Part shown: piece after piece, positions 30,906 through 43,396 of the stretch
Layout: every line of letters starts with the position of its first letter
Numbering within the stretch: position 1 is the first letter of the stretch
Assembly: GCF_000218685.1 (NCBI RefSeq)
Contig: NW_006763296.1
Location: forward strand, 1-64,000
From: Serpula lacrymans var. lacrymans S7.9
Lineage: Eukaryota; Basidiomycota; Agaricomycetes; Boletales; Serpulaceae
Reading direction: 5' to 3'
DNA: 64,000 nucleotides
The notes under the pieces: model-generated
What the model saw: the letters and a program-made list of their open reading frames with translations, nothing else
The model's database searches: none
What the model was told of the DNA's origin: nothing
Position numbers and translations under genes: made by a program

Positions 30906-32810
30906 ATGTCTTCCTGCGGAAACCCGGCGACTGAGGTCGATGCATTAATGCCTCGTAAGTACCACCTTTGATCACCACAGTTCACTATTGATCATGTACC
31001 AGGACGCCTCAAGTTTGACCGATCTAAAGATTGTGTTAGATGTAAAGAAAAGCCAGGGAATATTGTGATTCGTCATGCCGTCTATTGCAAGTTCGTGAGC
31101 CAAACTCGTTCCTTCTTGCATTGGTATTTACTATACTCATTACAGAGACTGCTTTACGCCTCTGGTCAACATGAAGTTCAGAAAGGTTTTACAACCGTGT
31201 ATCAATAAAACCATTAGTTCCTCTCGGCGAAGCAAGGTCAAAGCCGACGGAAATCTTCTGATATCATGCTCCGGTGGTCTCGGCTCCTCCGTTCTCCTTG
31301 ATCTCGTCCATCGTTCATATTTCTCAAATCGACCTCCAATGGGAGAGGATGGAAAACCTCTGGGCGGGAAGGATCATCCGAGGAACGAAACTGTGTGGAA
31401 ATCAGCTGCTGTGTGTTATGTCGAGATCTGTAATGCTTACCCAGAGGTACGTAGCTTTCTAACATCGTACATGGAGCCAGGACCTACTTAATGCGATAGA
31501 TGCGAGATAGGACTGAAGATGTTCGTGCTGTTGTTGAGAGCTATCCTGGATTCGAGTTCATTCCAATACGTCTCGAAAACGCTTTTGATGCATCTTGGTG
31601 GGAGAGTTTGGGTTGTCGACTCCATGATAAGCAATTTGCCGTTAATTTCTCAGATGAAGGTAAGGAGCCCTGAAAACCATTTAACTTGCGATCTTACCCT
31701 TTTCTAGGCCTTCCACTTTCTTCGTTGTCTACTCCTACTTCGAATTCGACGCCATTAGAGGGCTTGCGCGGATATCTAACTTCTCTTCCAACCCAAACTG
31801 CCATTTTTAGTGCGATAAAAACTCTAGTGCGCGTGCTCACTATGTATACAGCTCGCCGTACACGATCCTCACATCTACTCTTGGGAACATCATTAACATC
31901 TCTGTCCGTCTCTCTTATTTCATCAATTTCGCAAGGAGGGGGTTACGCCCTACGGGAAGAGTTGCAAGAGGAGTGGTCTTCCGAGCACGATGACAACACG
32001 GAATTGAAGGATATGTTGAATTCGGTTCGAGTGGTGAGGCCGCTAAGAGATATTGTCATGAAAGAATGCGCTGCATACGCAAGGTGGAACAACGTCAAAG
32101 TCGTCGGTCGCGAGAAGCTATCGGGCGCCAATCATGGCATCGGCGGACTCACAAAAGGTGCGCTGCTGTATTATGCGGACTCTTGATATAAGATATTCAA
32201 TGATGTGTGAAGATTTCATCGTTGGGCTAGAAAGGGATTATCCATCCACTGTCTCAACTATTGCTCGTACATGTGCTAAACTCGCGCCCAAAGACAATCC
32301 TGATGGAATTTGTCTCTTATGTCAACGGTACACTCTCTTTGGTTCTAGCGTGGTTGACGTTCTAATTTTTGCCTCAGACCACGTCAGAAAGGGATCCAGG
32401 AGTGGAAAACACGAATTTCGATACGATCATATGATGACGCAAAACTGGCTTCCGATTCGCACATACCTGCGCATGCACATCCCTCTGCCGAAACTGATCA
32501 ATGTTGCTCAAGACGAATATTCCCTTCATCATTTACGCCATATCTGTGCTATTTCTGTCATACAACCCTGACGAGTCGGAGTAGCCGCAGTGGCAAGTTA
32601 TTCACCTTGTCCAAGGGCAATGCATCAAATCATACGACTGTCTCACTCCCAGGCTATGTTAGCGCTGGTCTGTCAAATCTTGGACCTGGAGGCGATCAAG
32701 TTTATCCAGCTGGTGGCAAAGAGATAGGTGAAATGGAGATCTGGGAACGAAAGAAAACAAGTTTAGCTGACATGAAAGGCACTGTCGCTGAATTTTTGCT
32801 TGACGATTAG
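30906..32810 (+). CDS. CTU2: Cytoplasmic tRNA 2-thiolation protein 2
   Basis: The start at 30906 (MSSCGNPATEVDALMPR) is followed by zinc-type pairs DCVRCKEKPG and AVYCKDCF. The ATP pyrophosphatase-like loop is LLISCSGGLGSSVLLDLV. Later exons give AAVCYVEICNAYPE, SSHLLLGTSLTSLSVSLISSISQGGGY (the helix that usually carries TRLA), VVRPLRDIVMKECAAYARW, and the C-terminal zinc pairs DGICLLCQRP and LCYFCHTTL. CTU2/Ncs2 works with Ctu1/Ncs6 and Urm1 to thiolate U34 of tRNA-Lys, -Glu and -Gln in the cytosol. The stop is at 32810 after GTVAEFLLDD. About five introns. Length matches the family. The name NCS2 is used in yeast. Confidence 0.92.
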
Positions 32811-33062
32811 CTTGATAAGTTAGTTTGTAGGGCATGTATCTCCATGCACGATATTCATTAGGACGCCTTAACGGGAGCTTTGTAGTCTCGTGGCGCAAAA
32901 GTCGTCAACTGTGCACAATATATTATATCTCAGGTAATAATTAAAGTATATGCAGAATCGCTGAATATAAACAAGCAAAGAGTGTACGTCCCATCTGTGC
33001 CGTATCAAAGGGACACAGTGGTCACTGTATACCAAATTAAAGTAATCATACTCAATCTGAAA

Positions 33063-34981
33063 TTAAGCCTTATAATTTGGATCCCACGCAGTTCTGTATG
33101 TCTGCTCAGGATTGTAGACAGGATCATTGTGAACCAGATGCATCTCGTCTGCTCCTTGGGGCGTCGGATCCGAAATCGAACGGTAGCTTTGACTAACGGG
33201 CCAGATTTGCTGAGGTCCGGCATTATTGCGATTGTTGCGTCTGCGACAGAGGCACATACAGCACAGGCCGAGAAGCAGCAGGCCGATGACCACACAGACC
33301 ACAATGACACCAATGATCCAGGCTGCGATCTTCTTTCCAGTCGATTTGGTGGTCTTTCTGAGAAGATCGTTTGCCAAGAGGCTCGTTCCATTTTTACGCT
33401 GCTGCGCGAATTCTTCACTTGCTTGGGTGGCGTTGGTCACAGAAAGCAGCTGGATATAAGGAGGAGCGGTGGTTCTGTTTGAACCATCCACGAAATCACC
33501 CAAGTCAACGAGAAGGTAAGCATTTCTTACTGCAAGCACAGTCAACAAATAATCCTAGAACAAATTGAAATCAAACTTACGAAATGCCATGCCCAACATC
33601 ATGTCATACAAGGGGCCAGTGATACTCTCTTCGACAACATACGAGAAAGGCTGAAACTATCAAAATGGTGAGAAAGATGAGCACATCCGAGGTAGACGAC
33701 ATACTGCTCCGACACAAAAGTCATCCCTGACGGCGAAATTTAGGTCAAGCGGATGAATTGGGTAGTGGACGCCACCGAAGATGAAGGTTGCGTTTATTTC
33801 CTCGTCACATGGGACTACCCAGAATGTCCCGCCTAGCTCCGTAACGTTCTGAAGCGAAGACCCATTGACCTTACCGTAGATGGCTTCAGCGACATATCTG
33901 AAAATGAAATGAAAACGCGTAATTGATCAACATATAAAGTTCTCACTCTGGTATTTGAGGGTAAGTGTATCCAGTATCAAAGGCAACCGTCGCTTTATTA
34001 GGATCAATACTGTTGTTGACTACAGTCTTGATAGGAATAGTTTCTCCGTCGGGGCCAATGATACCATTTTGATCGAGTAATGTCTGCCAATGTTGGCCGA
34101 GATGTACAGAGTCCATAGTGAAGTTCCCGATAGTGACATCCAGCTTGGGCTGATTAAGGATACCAGTGTAATTAGACAGGACCTCTCCGACGGTTAATTC
34201 CCCAGGGTAAGGCTCTTCAGGATCATCTGACCTTCCAAGTAAAACAGAGAGATAATTGGGGGTAGATGTATTTTGTCTGAATATTCTGTCCAGTGGAGGA
34301 TCTGCGGCAGAGCTGTTGCCTAAGAAGCGAATCATGGATCCCTGGCCAGGACCAAGACCAATAAGAACATCCAACCCTACGGAATTATTTGCCTCAGGTA
34401 CCAACACTGCAATAAATAGATCTCTAGCTATAGCATACAGACGAGAAATATCGGAAACCTACTGAAAAATTGGTCGGGCACTTCATACCCAGCAAATTCA
34501 AGTGTTGCAGCTTGGACAGTCCCTGAAGCAGTACCCAAAAAGTAAGCGGTCGGAAAATAATGATATATGAGAATATGTACCAGATACTTGACCACCATCG
34601 TATATCAGAGTTGAGTTGAAGCCTTGATCCTTAGCCCCCGGTATATTGTATATGACCCACAGATCAGAGCTGCACCAAGGGTCATGAGCTACATTATAAT
34701 CGCAGACTTATCTACCCAGCTTACCTTCCTGTATCAATCATCGCCTGGAAAGTCTCTCCATTCAAAGTGATGTCCGCCGAGTACATCAGGTTTTGACTAT
34801 CATTGAGACGAGAGGTATGGCTAGATATGCTGCTCCGACGATGAAAACCGGATCCTGGGGTTACTGGCCTGCCTCGAAGGCTCAATCGAGCCGCATGAAC
34901 ACCATCAAATAGCGCAAGGAGGGCGAAGGGAAGAATTAAAATTTGAAACATGACAAGCAAAACTTGGAAATGAAAGGACAA
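33063..34981 (-). CDS. Pepsin-like aspartic protease with C-terminal membrane anchor
   Basis: The start at 34981 (or an internal Met at 34951) gives a hydrophobic signal peptide ending GVHAARL. Two catalytic Asp motifs are present: DTGSSDLWV, split by an intron after DTG, and VAFDTGYTYPQIP in the second half. Between them lie GGQVSGTVQAATLEFAGYEVP and LGLGPGQGSMIRFLG-type segments. The last exon has the transmembrane helix AAWIIGVIVVCVVIGLLLLG followed by CCMCLCRRR and a cytosolic tail ending WDPNYKA. The layout, secreted catalytic domain plus TM and basic stop-transfer, is like membrane-bound A1 proteases of basidiomycetes and functionally recalls yapsins. About five introns. Substrate unknown. 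Confidence 0.88.
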
Positions 34982-35731
34982 GGATAAAACGACTCCACGC
35001 AGATGTGCTGCCTTGATAGCCTAGTTTTATCCTGAGCGAAAAGGACGATGTAGCAAAGTGTGTCGAACAGTGGCATTTTAGTATGACTTGCGGAACACAG
35101 CCGTCACGAGGCTGTTCTACTACTCGTCGCGTTGTTTTGGGCAATCGACGTTGTCATAATATAATCCTGTAGCAACTGAGCACAGATTGAAGACGTGCTG
35201 TGTAAAAGTATGGCACAAAAGGGAAACTCGGTGACGGCATGGGCGCTGCAAACCATGTAGAATTGAGTTTACCAGCGCGCAATGTACCCCGCCGGGCATC
35301 ACGGGCCTCGAGAAGTAGCATTGGCTAAAATTGAGACCGAAGAAGCATTGCCGTTTGGCCAAGGAAAAACACACATACATATGTTATTGTATTCCACTGT
35401 CATTCCGCTGAGAATTCCTAATATTTGAATCATGATGTATTGATATCGCCGTAGTAGAGGTATGACGACGAAGGTTGTCATAATATCCCAACATGTTTAA
35501 CCTTGTTCGACCTCAAGACCTGAAAAGCGAGATAATGGGATTTTTCCAGGGAGATTCAAGCTGGAGCTAAGCGGCAATTCTAGACCTTCCTTACTTGGAT
35601 CAGTATAAATTTTGTCGTAATCTGAACGCCAAGCGGGTTTCTAGCCACAACCACTGCCAGCCAACTTGCCACCCCGAGGTTTCCTGAAGCTGAAGAGCTG
35701 ACGACACGACAACGTCTTTATTTTATTTACC
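34982..35731. other. Divergent intergenic region between aspartic protease and uridine kinase genes
   Basis: Several short minus-strand frames (35120-35380, 35299-35481, 35641-35832) overlap each other and show no domain. Likely promoters for both flanking genes. Confidence 0.4.
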
Positions 35732-38069
35732 ATGTTGAGCGAGGACATCGAAATCACCCAGGACGAACAGTATAACGGTTCCAAGAAGAACACCCTTCTG
35801 AAATCCCATGGCAGACCACCATGGCAAGTCACGAATGTTTAAGTTCTATCCGGATTATGAGACTCAAGTGTCGCATGTAGGTACGGTGAAGACGGTTTGC
35901 CGATATGTGATGCGTTTGTGATAGGTGTTGCTGGTAAGCAATCCTCAAAACTCTTGAGGCCACGAATTATCGAAGCAGAAGCACGTCACAGGTGGTTCTG
36001 CCAGTGGAAAGGTGAAGAGTTCGATCTTCTTCCGCCGTGTTGGTTTAGTATAGTGCCGCCTGATACCGTAAGATTCGTAGACACACGTCGCACAGCAAAT
36101 CGTACGTTCACTGGGTTCCGTACCTACGATTGTCATATTATCTCAGGTCAGTATTCAACGCTCTTCATGTCGATTTCTTGATTAATGGCGTGATCTTCTA
36201 CAGGACAGCTTCTATAAGTGGCACAATGAGGAGGAAGTGGCTTTGGCCCACGCGAACCGTATGGATTTTGACCATCCAGATGCAATTGATATGCCGATGT
36301 TTGCTGCTGTGGGTTTTTATAGCATCTTCTTTCGTGTCCAAGTGCTCTAGTTCTTTAAGAAACCCTATTTTTCATATTTCTTTTTATAGTGCCTCGCCGA
36401 CCTGAAAGCCTGTCGACAAACGAATATTCCCATCTATTCCTTCACCGAGCATCAACGGCTGGACGAGAAGAAATATCTGTATGGGGCTGCTATCATAATA
36501 GGCAACAGCTTTCTGGTCCCTGCACTATCTGTCGCTGATGTTGTTTGATGTTGCGTTATGAAGCGGAGGGTATCATGGCTCTTCACGATCCGAAACTCAG
36601 AGCACTATATGACTTGAAAGTATGCTGTTTCTTTGATTCTGTGATATATAGACTGACCAGAGGGAAAAGGTCTTCGTTCAGTGTGATTCAGACTTAATGC
36701 TCGCACGACGGATACAGAGGGATGTCAAGGAGCGTGGGCGAAGTGTCGAAGGCGTTCTTGAACAGTTGGTGAAAGTCTCAGCTTTGAATGAAAAAGAGCC
36801 TGATTTTGAGTCGCAGATATCTTCGTTTCGTCAAACCTGCTTTTGACAATTTCGTTTTGCCAACCTCACGACATGCTGATATTGTAAATTTATTCTTTTC
36901 CACTTTAAAGACTTCAGGACATTGACAGTGGTGTGTATCAACAGATCGTCCCAGGTTCTGACAATTCTGTTGCCATTGAACTCATATCGACTCATATACG
37001 CCGGCAAATGAACGATCGTGCAAGGCATTTCCGTAAGAACATGGCAACATCTAGCCTTAATGGCTGCCTATCCGAAAGCAACATGCAGCAATTGAATTTG
37101 GTCACTCTTCCTCCGACTCCACAGCTTAAGGTTACACATGGAATTTTTCGGTCATTTCAGGTTTATTAATGAATCTGGCGATTTCAGGGCATGTATACAA
37201 TTTTGCGTGACGAAACGACGAGTCGCCAAGATTTTATATTCTTTGTTGATCGTCTAGCTACCTTCTTAATCGAGAAGGCTATGGAGCATTTACCTTACCG
37301 TCCCAAGTTCGTTACGACGCCTACGGGGTCAGAGTCGTGTGGCAAAGAACTGGACACAAAAGCGAGTACTTCATAAATGACCATTCATAATCGTCTCATG
37401 GTGTCATATCTATAGTATATTTGTGGGGTTTCTATAATACGATCGTGGGTGCTATCCCTTGTCCCTTGTGAATCTGTACTGATCTTTTTCCAGGGGCGGA
37501 CCTCTAGAACGCGGATTAGAGCGGGTCCTCAGTCACGCCCCAATGGGCTCTCTCCTTGTGCAATCAGACGCAAAAACAGGAGAGCCTCTTCTACTCCATG
37601 TGATGCTTCCAACCTGCATCCGTGAACGCCATAAAGCAGTCGATACTTGGGTGTTTTTACTTGACGCACAGGTCGGCCTTTGCACCATCCTGTGCTTTCA
37701 TGTAGCTTATAGCATTTTTAGATCGGTACAGGCGCTTCAGCATTCATGGCGATCCGCACCCTTCTCGATCATGGCGTCCGACAAGACCGCATCATCTTTG
37801 TTACATTCCTGGTAGCTAGGAGCGGCGGCTTGTCAGTTCTCACACGAGCTTTTCCTGATGTTAAGATAATCTGCGGCGCTGTCGATGACAGTTTGAGGGA
37901 AGCTTGGCTAGACAACTATGAAGGGGAGGGACATCATGGAGGTGACGGTCGTAAGGTATGGATCATGGAGCCTGGAATGGGGCAAATAGGTAAGCGTGAT
38001 TCTTCAATGTCTTGAACTCTCAGAAACATCTCAGCGCCACCTACACTAGGGGATCGCTACTACTTATGA
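35732..38069 (+). CDS. Uridine kinase fused to a uracil phosphoribosyltransferase-like domain
   Basis: The start at 35732 gives MLSEDIEITQDEQY. The P-loop is assembled across introns: IGVAGGSASGK then THVAQQIV. Next are VILSQDSFYKWHNEEE and NRMDFDHPDAID, the kinase's uridine-binding segments, IIIAEGIMALHDPKLR, RRIQRDVKERGRSVEGVLEQ, and HADIIVPGSDNSVAI. The second half is UPRT-like: MYTILRDETTSRQDFIF, ISIIRSGGPLERGLERVL and LDAQIGTGASAFMAIRTLL, then FPDVKIICGAVDD. The final micro-C-terminus GDRYYL is added by a last intron ending at 38049, stop 38067-38069. Uridine kinase phosphorylates uridine and cytidine in pyrimidine salvage; the UPRT half of UCK-like proteins is often catalytically weak. 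About ten introns. Confidence 0.92.
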
Positions 38070-38518
38070 CCTGTGTTTTCCTTAAAATCTAGCATTCTAT
38101 CATTGGGAATGTCCTCATCGGACTGGTAGTTATCTTTAGACTTGACATTTATATTGCATCATGTCGTGTAGTATATAGGCATCATAGCTTCATTAGGATG
38201 GAATGGACGCTCTTTGCTAGTTTTCGTGCCACGCGCAAGCAAGTAAACGACCTCTTTTCCATTACAAACATGGTCACTATGGATCAAAGAAAATCTATCT
38301 AATCGATATTAGCAGCTGCGAGGCCACATGGAAGGTAGATATAGTAGTGTAAAGTCCGTATAGATTGGCAGAGTAGAATGTAAGGTGTTGAAAGAATGTA
38401 GTAGATACAAGTAGTTAAAAAAAGAAAGTTAGGAACATGTCCGAGTGTAACTAGATACAAGAAATACATCTGGGTAGGAGAGATTATAGGCATGATGGTG
38501 GTGAAGGCGTTGTCAATA
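38070..38518. other. Spacer between convergent uridine kinase and antiporter genes
   Basis: AT-rich 3' flanks of two convergent genes. The frame 38299-38532 overlaps the antiporter's last exon and is not coding. Confidence 0.4.
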
Positions 38519-41500
38519 TTACGGTGTAGCACACGTGGCTAACTGACTTGAAAAAGTGGACCCTGGATACCGAGGTTATTAGTAACAGAGATGATGATAA
38601 ATGTAAGTGCGTCTCTCACCGGGATAGAACCAGAATGAAATAGCAATGATGATATAAAGGACTGTCCGAGTTTCAATTCACAAATCACAGAAACGAACGA
38701 AGGCAATGAGCTCACACATCAAGATGATCCCTTCTAGCCAGTTTGATTTCCCGTCTGCTGTGACATAGGTCATGGTTTGCACTGGCAGTAGGATGAGTTT
38801 ATCAGGATTACTATCACATGGGGGATATTTACAAACCTGATATATAAAGAACCTACAGTAGGATGGTTATTGTTATTCGAATCAAACTATGGAGTATAGC
38901 TTAAATCCACTTACTACAGATTCGAAAGGGTCGAAGAGAAGGGCTAGGGGCTTTTGCATTACCCAGCCAAGGAGGACAGTGAATCTATTAAAAATCCGAT
39001 ATGTACCCTTAAATTTCATGAGTCGACGCATAAAGCTTACGGAACAACTAGAAGGGCCATTTGCTGTAAATTATACGTCAGTGTCAATTGTGTGTAATCT
39101 TCAGCTTTAACATACAATAGCGGATCCAACTGCAACACTAACGCTCAGCGTCAGCTGATCCTTGACTGAAACATTTACAGCAGTCACACATTCTATCATC
39201 TCTCGAACTCAGTAATCGAAAGTTCCCCAAGATGACAAGGAGATTTACCTGCAATGGAGCTTACGGCTGGCAAGAGAATAAGACCTATCCACTGTTTGCT
39301 GATTGTCATCGAGATCCCGTCCATAGACTCCACCAAGTCCTCTGCAGTGACAGCAACAGCCTAATAATAGCCGATAGTGAGATAGTAGACATATCAATAG
39401 ACTGGTAAAAGCCTCACAACAGTTACAACGACCAAGAGGGTAAGTGTCATTGTCCAGCTAAGTTTCGGTTCCTTTGGAGTTGGTATTTCCGAGCTAGGAG
39501 ACTGTGGCAATTCTTGAATTTTCATGGGTTCAGGTTCAAGTGTTAACGTAGTCTGAGATGTGATCCTTTCTATGGTCGGGGCCCTAATTCTTTCCTTACG
39601 ACTTCTAATGCCGCGCATTTCCTGAGAGCTTTCTATGGCAGCAGGCATGATATCTCCTTCTGGGCTGGTTATCGTTGCCTCAGAGGTTGACCCCAAGGCT
39701 GAGCTGGCATACGAAGTTCTGTACAATGGGGATGGTTTCGACAGAGTAAAAGGTCTGGACGTGGAATGTAAGCTCCATCGACCGGCTAAGCTTGCTGTAT
39801 CCCCATCTGACGAGGTCAGTCGCTTCTCGAGACGAGAGAAAGGATCGATTGGTATCTTGACAGATAGCTTGTTACTATTCTTCTTCGCATCCTTGTATAA
39901 GTGTGGGTGGGACCACAATTGAAAAAGGAGGTAGGCAGCATAGACTGTGACATTCCAATACGAGTAAGGATCTAGCGCAAGTTTTACATGGTTCCACTTA
40001 ACTAATCAACAGAACAATGGATACCTGAGTGGTAAGAAATTTGTAAGATTTTGAACATTCAGTATGAACACTGAAACTTAAACTTACACCATGGCTCATA
40101 CGAAGTATGTCTCTCTTCTGCTCGACCGATCCGAAATCTCTGTTGCCACTGATTGCAAAATGGTATGCAGCGGGGAGAAGTAAGGCGCCGGTACTGAGAC
40201 TAAGGAGAGAGGAATGTATTTGGGTGGCAGCTATCAATGCATATGTATCGACGAAATAAGCCAGTGCAACCATTATATTTCAGTAACGCACTCACTGTGA
40301 TCAAGTTCCTGCTCTGAAAACCGGAGCCCACCAGCAAAAAAACACATTCCCAGAACCAGCACTTTATTGTAAGTTAAAAAATATTTTTTACTAATCATGA
40401 GTGAATATATTACGAAGTTTGCTTAGTATAGAGCCGACCACTAGTAAAATGTGAGAGAGGTACGCGTGGGTGTAGTGATAGTGCGGACGTACGTGAGGAT
40501 TGTACGACATTGAGCTCGCATTTCCTCAGTGCACTGATCTGATTTGCGCCTGTCAATTTGTAAAAGGTGTCAAATAAACTATGATCTACTCACTGCGATG
40601 ACCAGTTCGACCCTATACGAAAAGTTGCAACCATTTATTATTCCTGAAAATTTGATTTGATAAAGCAAACGTACGTGTTACTCTGGAATTGATTTGAATT
40701 AGAATAAATATCAGTGATTGCATTAAACAATTACCAGGCTGGCATTGAGCAGACCTGCTTTGGTGCCACCCAAGCGTGATGCTAGTTCGTGTGTTCCCAG
40801 ATCATGAAGCTTGTGACGAACGTTAGAGGTACTGTCACAAATAGCTAACGTGGTTGCCAGGAAATTTCGATGAAACCTACCTTCACCAAGGGTATCATTG
40901 AAAGGACTGAAACTAAAAAAAAAATCTGATGTGAAAGGAGCGGGCAAGGGCAAGGTGAGGGAACTTACGAATGAATACTAGTGTGTGTGACTCATCGAGG
41001 TCAAGACCTATAATCCACTCCATGTGCCAATCAAAGCATCAGTCGTTGGGGTAGGCTAGGAGCACGTAGAACCAAACTCACAGAAACCGGAATAAGGAAA
41101 AGCAAGACATTTAGCCCTGCAGCATATATGTATGTCAATGTGAAGATCGGTTTCGGTTATTAGTAGGTAGCGAACACACGTACATGAACCAAAAACGATC
41201 AACCTCCAACCATGCCATATACTTGTCACGTCTGCGGCACTTTGACCTCTCTCTGATATTCCCTTGCCAAAAGATGATCGTACACATGAAATGAGGGACC
41301 ATGGAAAACCTGATCTCTTCATCTCCGCTTCCTTGTGCAAAGGTGCGCCATTCTCCAGGTCCATTAGGTTAGCAGTTGAATCGCACGATAGTGCAGAAAG
41401 GCGAGTATCTACACGGAAAGGAGGTAAAGGCTGCAAACCATCGTGTAAAGGAACATCGGAAAAACTTTGGTCGTCGCGGTACTCCTGCTCAGCAACAGGT

Positions 41501-41565
41501 GGTGAGTTACTTCTGCTGTCTGGCACGCCGAGTGTAGCAGACTTCACAGAGGCGGGTGACATCAA
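38519..41565 (-). CDS. Vacuolar Ca2+/H+ antiporter, CAX (VCX1-like) family
   Basis: The N-terminal exon (from MMSPASVK at 41565; an upstream exon is possible because the frame is open beyond) is a long Ser/Pro-rich cytosolic region. Membrane exons follow, including HELASRLGGTKAGLLNASL, which continues across two tiny exons as SNTVELVIA and ISALRKCELNVVQSS: the CAX c-1 repeat. MCFFAGGLRFSEQEL follows. An acidic loop region, rich in Glu and Ser, lies at 39394-39918. The C-terminal repeat ends GKSNWLEGIILMC, AISFWFYPG and SSQLATCATP. CAX proteins exchange vacuolar protons for cytosolic Ca2+. At least ten introns, including exons of 8 nt (40675-40682) and 19 nt (40594-40612). Confidence 0.87.
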
Positions 41566-42405
41566 GCTTGAAGAGATACCGAATGGTGCAGTTGACGGAG
41601 ACTTGCCCCCACTTGCCTTCAGACCAGGCTGAGCGTGGATGTTGTTTGAAAAACGATAGTGAGGACAGCTTAAACGAAGTTCAATTTTAGCGAGACCTCC
41701 ATGAATGCCTGCCGAGGCTAAGAGCGGAGGATTCCAGCGTTCGCCGTAAATCTATTCTAGCATTTTGTTTTATGCGTTCGTAAAGACTTGCCTTTTGTGG
41801 ACTAGCTTGAGGGCCAGAACCACAAATCTTCATTTTTGTTATCTGCTTCGTCGTTACTGTGTCTATCTCACATTTTCAGCAATTGCTTCATTTGCGCTTT
41901 TGCTGGTATGGCTATCGTCACTGATATATGAACGCACTTAGATATTGTATAGCAAGGACTGGTGGATAACACTAATACAAGACCGTTATACATGCTCGAT
42001 GACACAGGAGCTTAATAAGACTCATCGACGATGGCTAGATGCTAGCATGATCTGAGCGCTAACACATACTGAGTGTATGTATAACGGCAACATCGATAGC
42101 CATTTGCCAATCATCACTTGGAATACAGTCCACGAGATTGATGTTCTGGCTATCGATAAATGTACCTCCGAGTTAATCCTGGAACTGGACAACCAGAGTC
42201 GTTCAGACCTAATACTGGATGCACAAGAAAAAGACAAGAAAATTTCGGTGCACTTGAACGTTTAGAAAGAGATTTTTGCTGGAAGGAGTCGGAGGTATGC
42301 GGAATAAAGCGGCATGGTAACGCTGGTCACAGTGAGTGACAACCGCCTGTCACGTTCTTTACCTCGCATTTCTCCTCCCTCCGTTCATCTTTACAACCGC
42401 CAACC
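41566..42405. other. Divergent region between the antiporter and COX4
   Basis: May hold an unplaced first exon of the antiporter gene (the frame upstream of 41565 stays open to an acceptor-like CAG near 41632). Otherwise no supported gene; 42077-42265 is an unmatched short frame. The COX4 promoter lies at the right end. Confidence 0.4.
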
Positions 42406-43015
42406 ATGTTCCAAGCCGCACTGCGTGCTGCTGCCCGACCAGCGGCTCTTGCGTCGCGCTCTGCGCTCAAACCATCCAGCGCAAGCCTTCGCGCGCTATC
42501 CACGACTGCCAGCCGTCTTTCAGGACCCGCTGCTCCTTCGCTCTACGGCCCTGGCTCAAAAGCCGGTGAGATCCCATCAGACGAGACCCAGGCGACAGGT
42601 CTCGAGCGTTTCCAGCTTCTTGGAGAAATAGAGGGTGTCGATTCATTCGACTTGGAGCCTTTGGATGCGAGCCGCGTAGGAACATTGGAAAACCCTATCA
42701 AAGTGTTCTCATTGGTATGTATTTTACTAGACTCTCAAAGGGATTCCATCTCTTATATCATGCGGCTATCCTCTTACTCACTTCTGATGAAAATCATACT
42801 CAGGATACGGAACGCATTGTTGGATGTACCGGCTCTCCCGCAGACTCACATGAGCTTCACTGGTTTACAGTAAAGCATGACAAAACCCGCCGTTGTGCTG
42901 AGTGTGGTTCTGGTGAGTTCAAAGGTTTATGCGCGAGATGTATTTACTAAGTATTGTTGTAGCCTATGCTCTTGACTTCCAGGGTAGCCTTGACGCTCAT
43001 GACGCGCATCACTAG
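42406..43015 (+). CDS. COX4: Cytochrome c oxidase subunit 4 (mammalian COX5B homologue)
   Basis: There are three exons: 42406-42714, 42804-42912 and 42963-43015. The N-terminus is a mitochondrial presequence rich in Ala, Arg and Ser (MFQAALRAAARPAALASRSA). The mature part has GLERFQLLGEIEGVDSFDLE, then IVGCTGSPADSHELHWF and RCAECGSAYALDF. The Cys and His residues are those of the zinc site of this nuclear-encoded complex IV subunit. It ends GSLDAHDAHH. The protein sits on the matrix side of cytochrome oxidase. All introns are GT-AG. Length about 156 residues, normal for the family. Confidence 0.95.
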
Positions 43016-43396
43016 ACGGAATAGAGGAACGATGGGTTCACCATAGCAAACCTGTAAAGCAGAAAATAAAGATACTTTTTATACTAGTATTGGAATGTTC
43101 AACGTCTTTTCTGCAATCTGGAACCCAGCTAATATTTGCGTGTCGCACTGCTGATTAGGCCCAACTTTTTTGTGACCTCGTCACTGTGACGATGTCACAT
43201 ATCATTCTGGGTCAGCTCAATGTTTCTGTTCTGAACTAGCTCAATAACTGGACAGCTTACGTTTCATGGTCCAAGTTCCCTTTCCCCGGTGTAGATACTC
43301 TTCATATCGATAGCAGGTAACGAAAAAATCTGTACTTTCAGAGCCCACAAATTTCGATTTTGCATCTTATTTATCCAGCCTGTGCGAGGACTGCGA
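43016..43396. other. Intergenic between COX4 and the first APH-like gene
   Basis: 3' flank of COX4 and promoter of the next gene; no frame or repeat of note. Confidence 0.4.
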
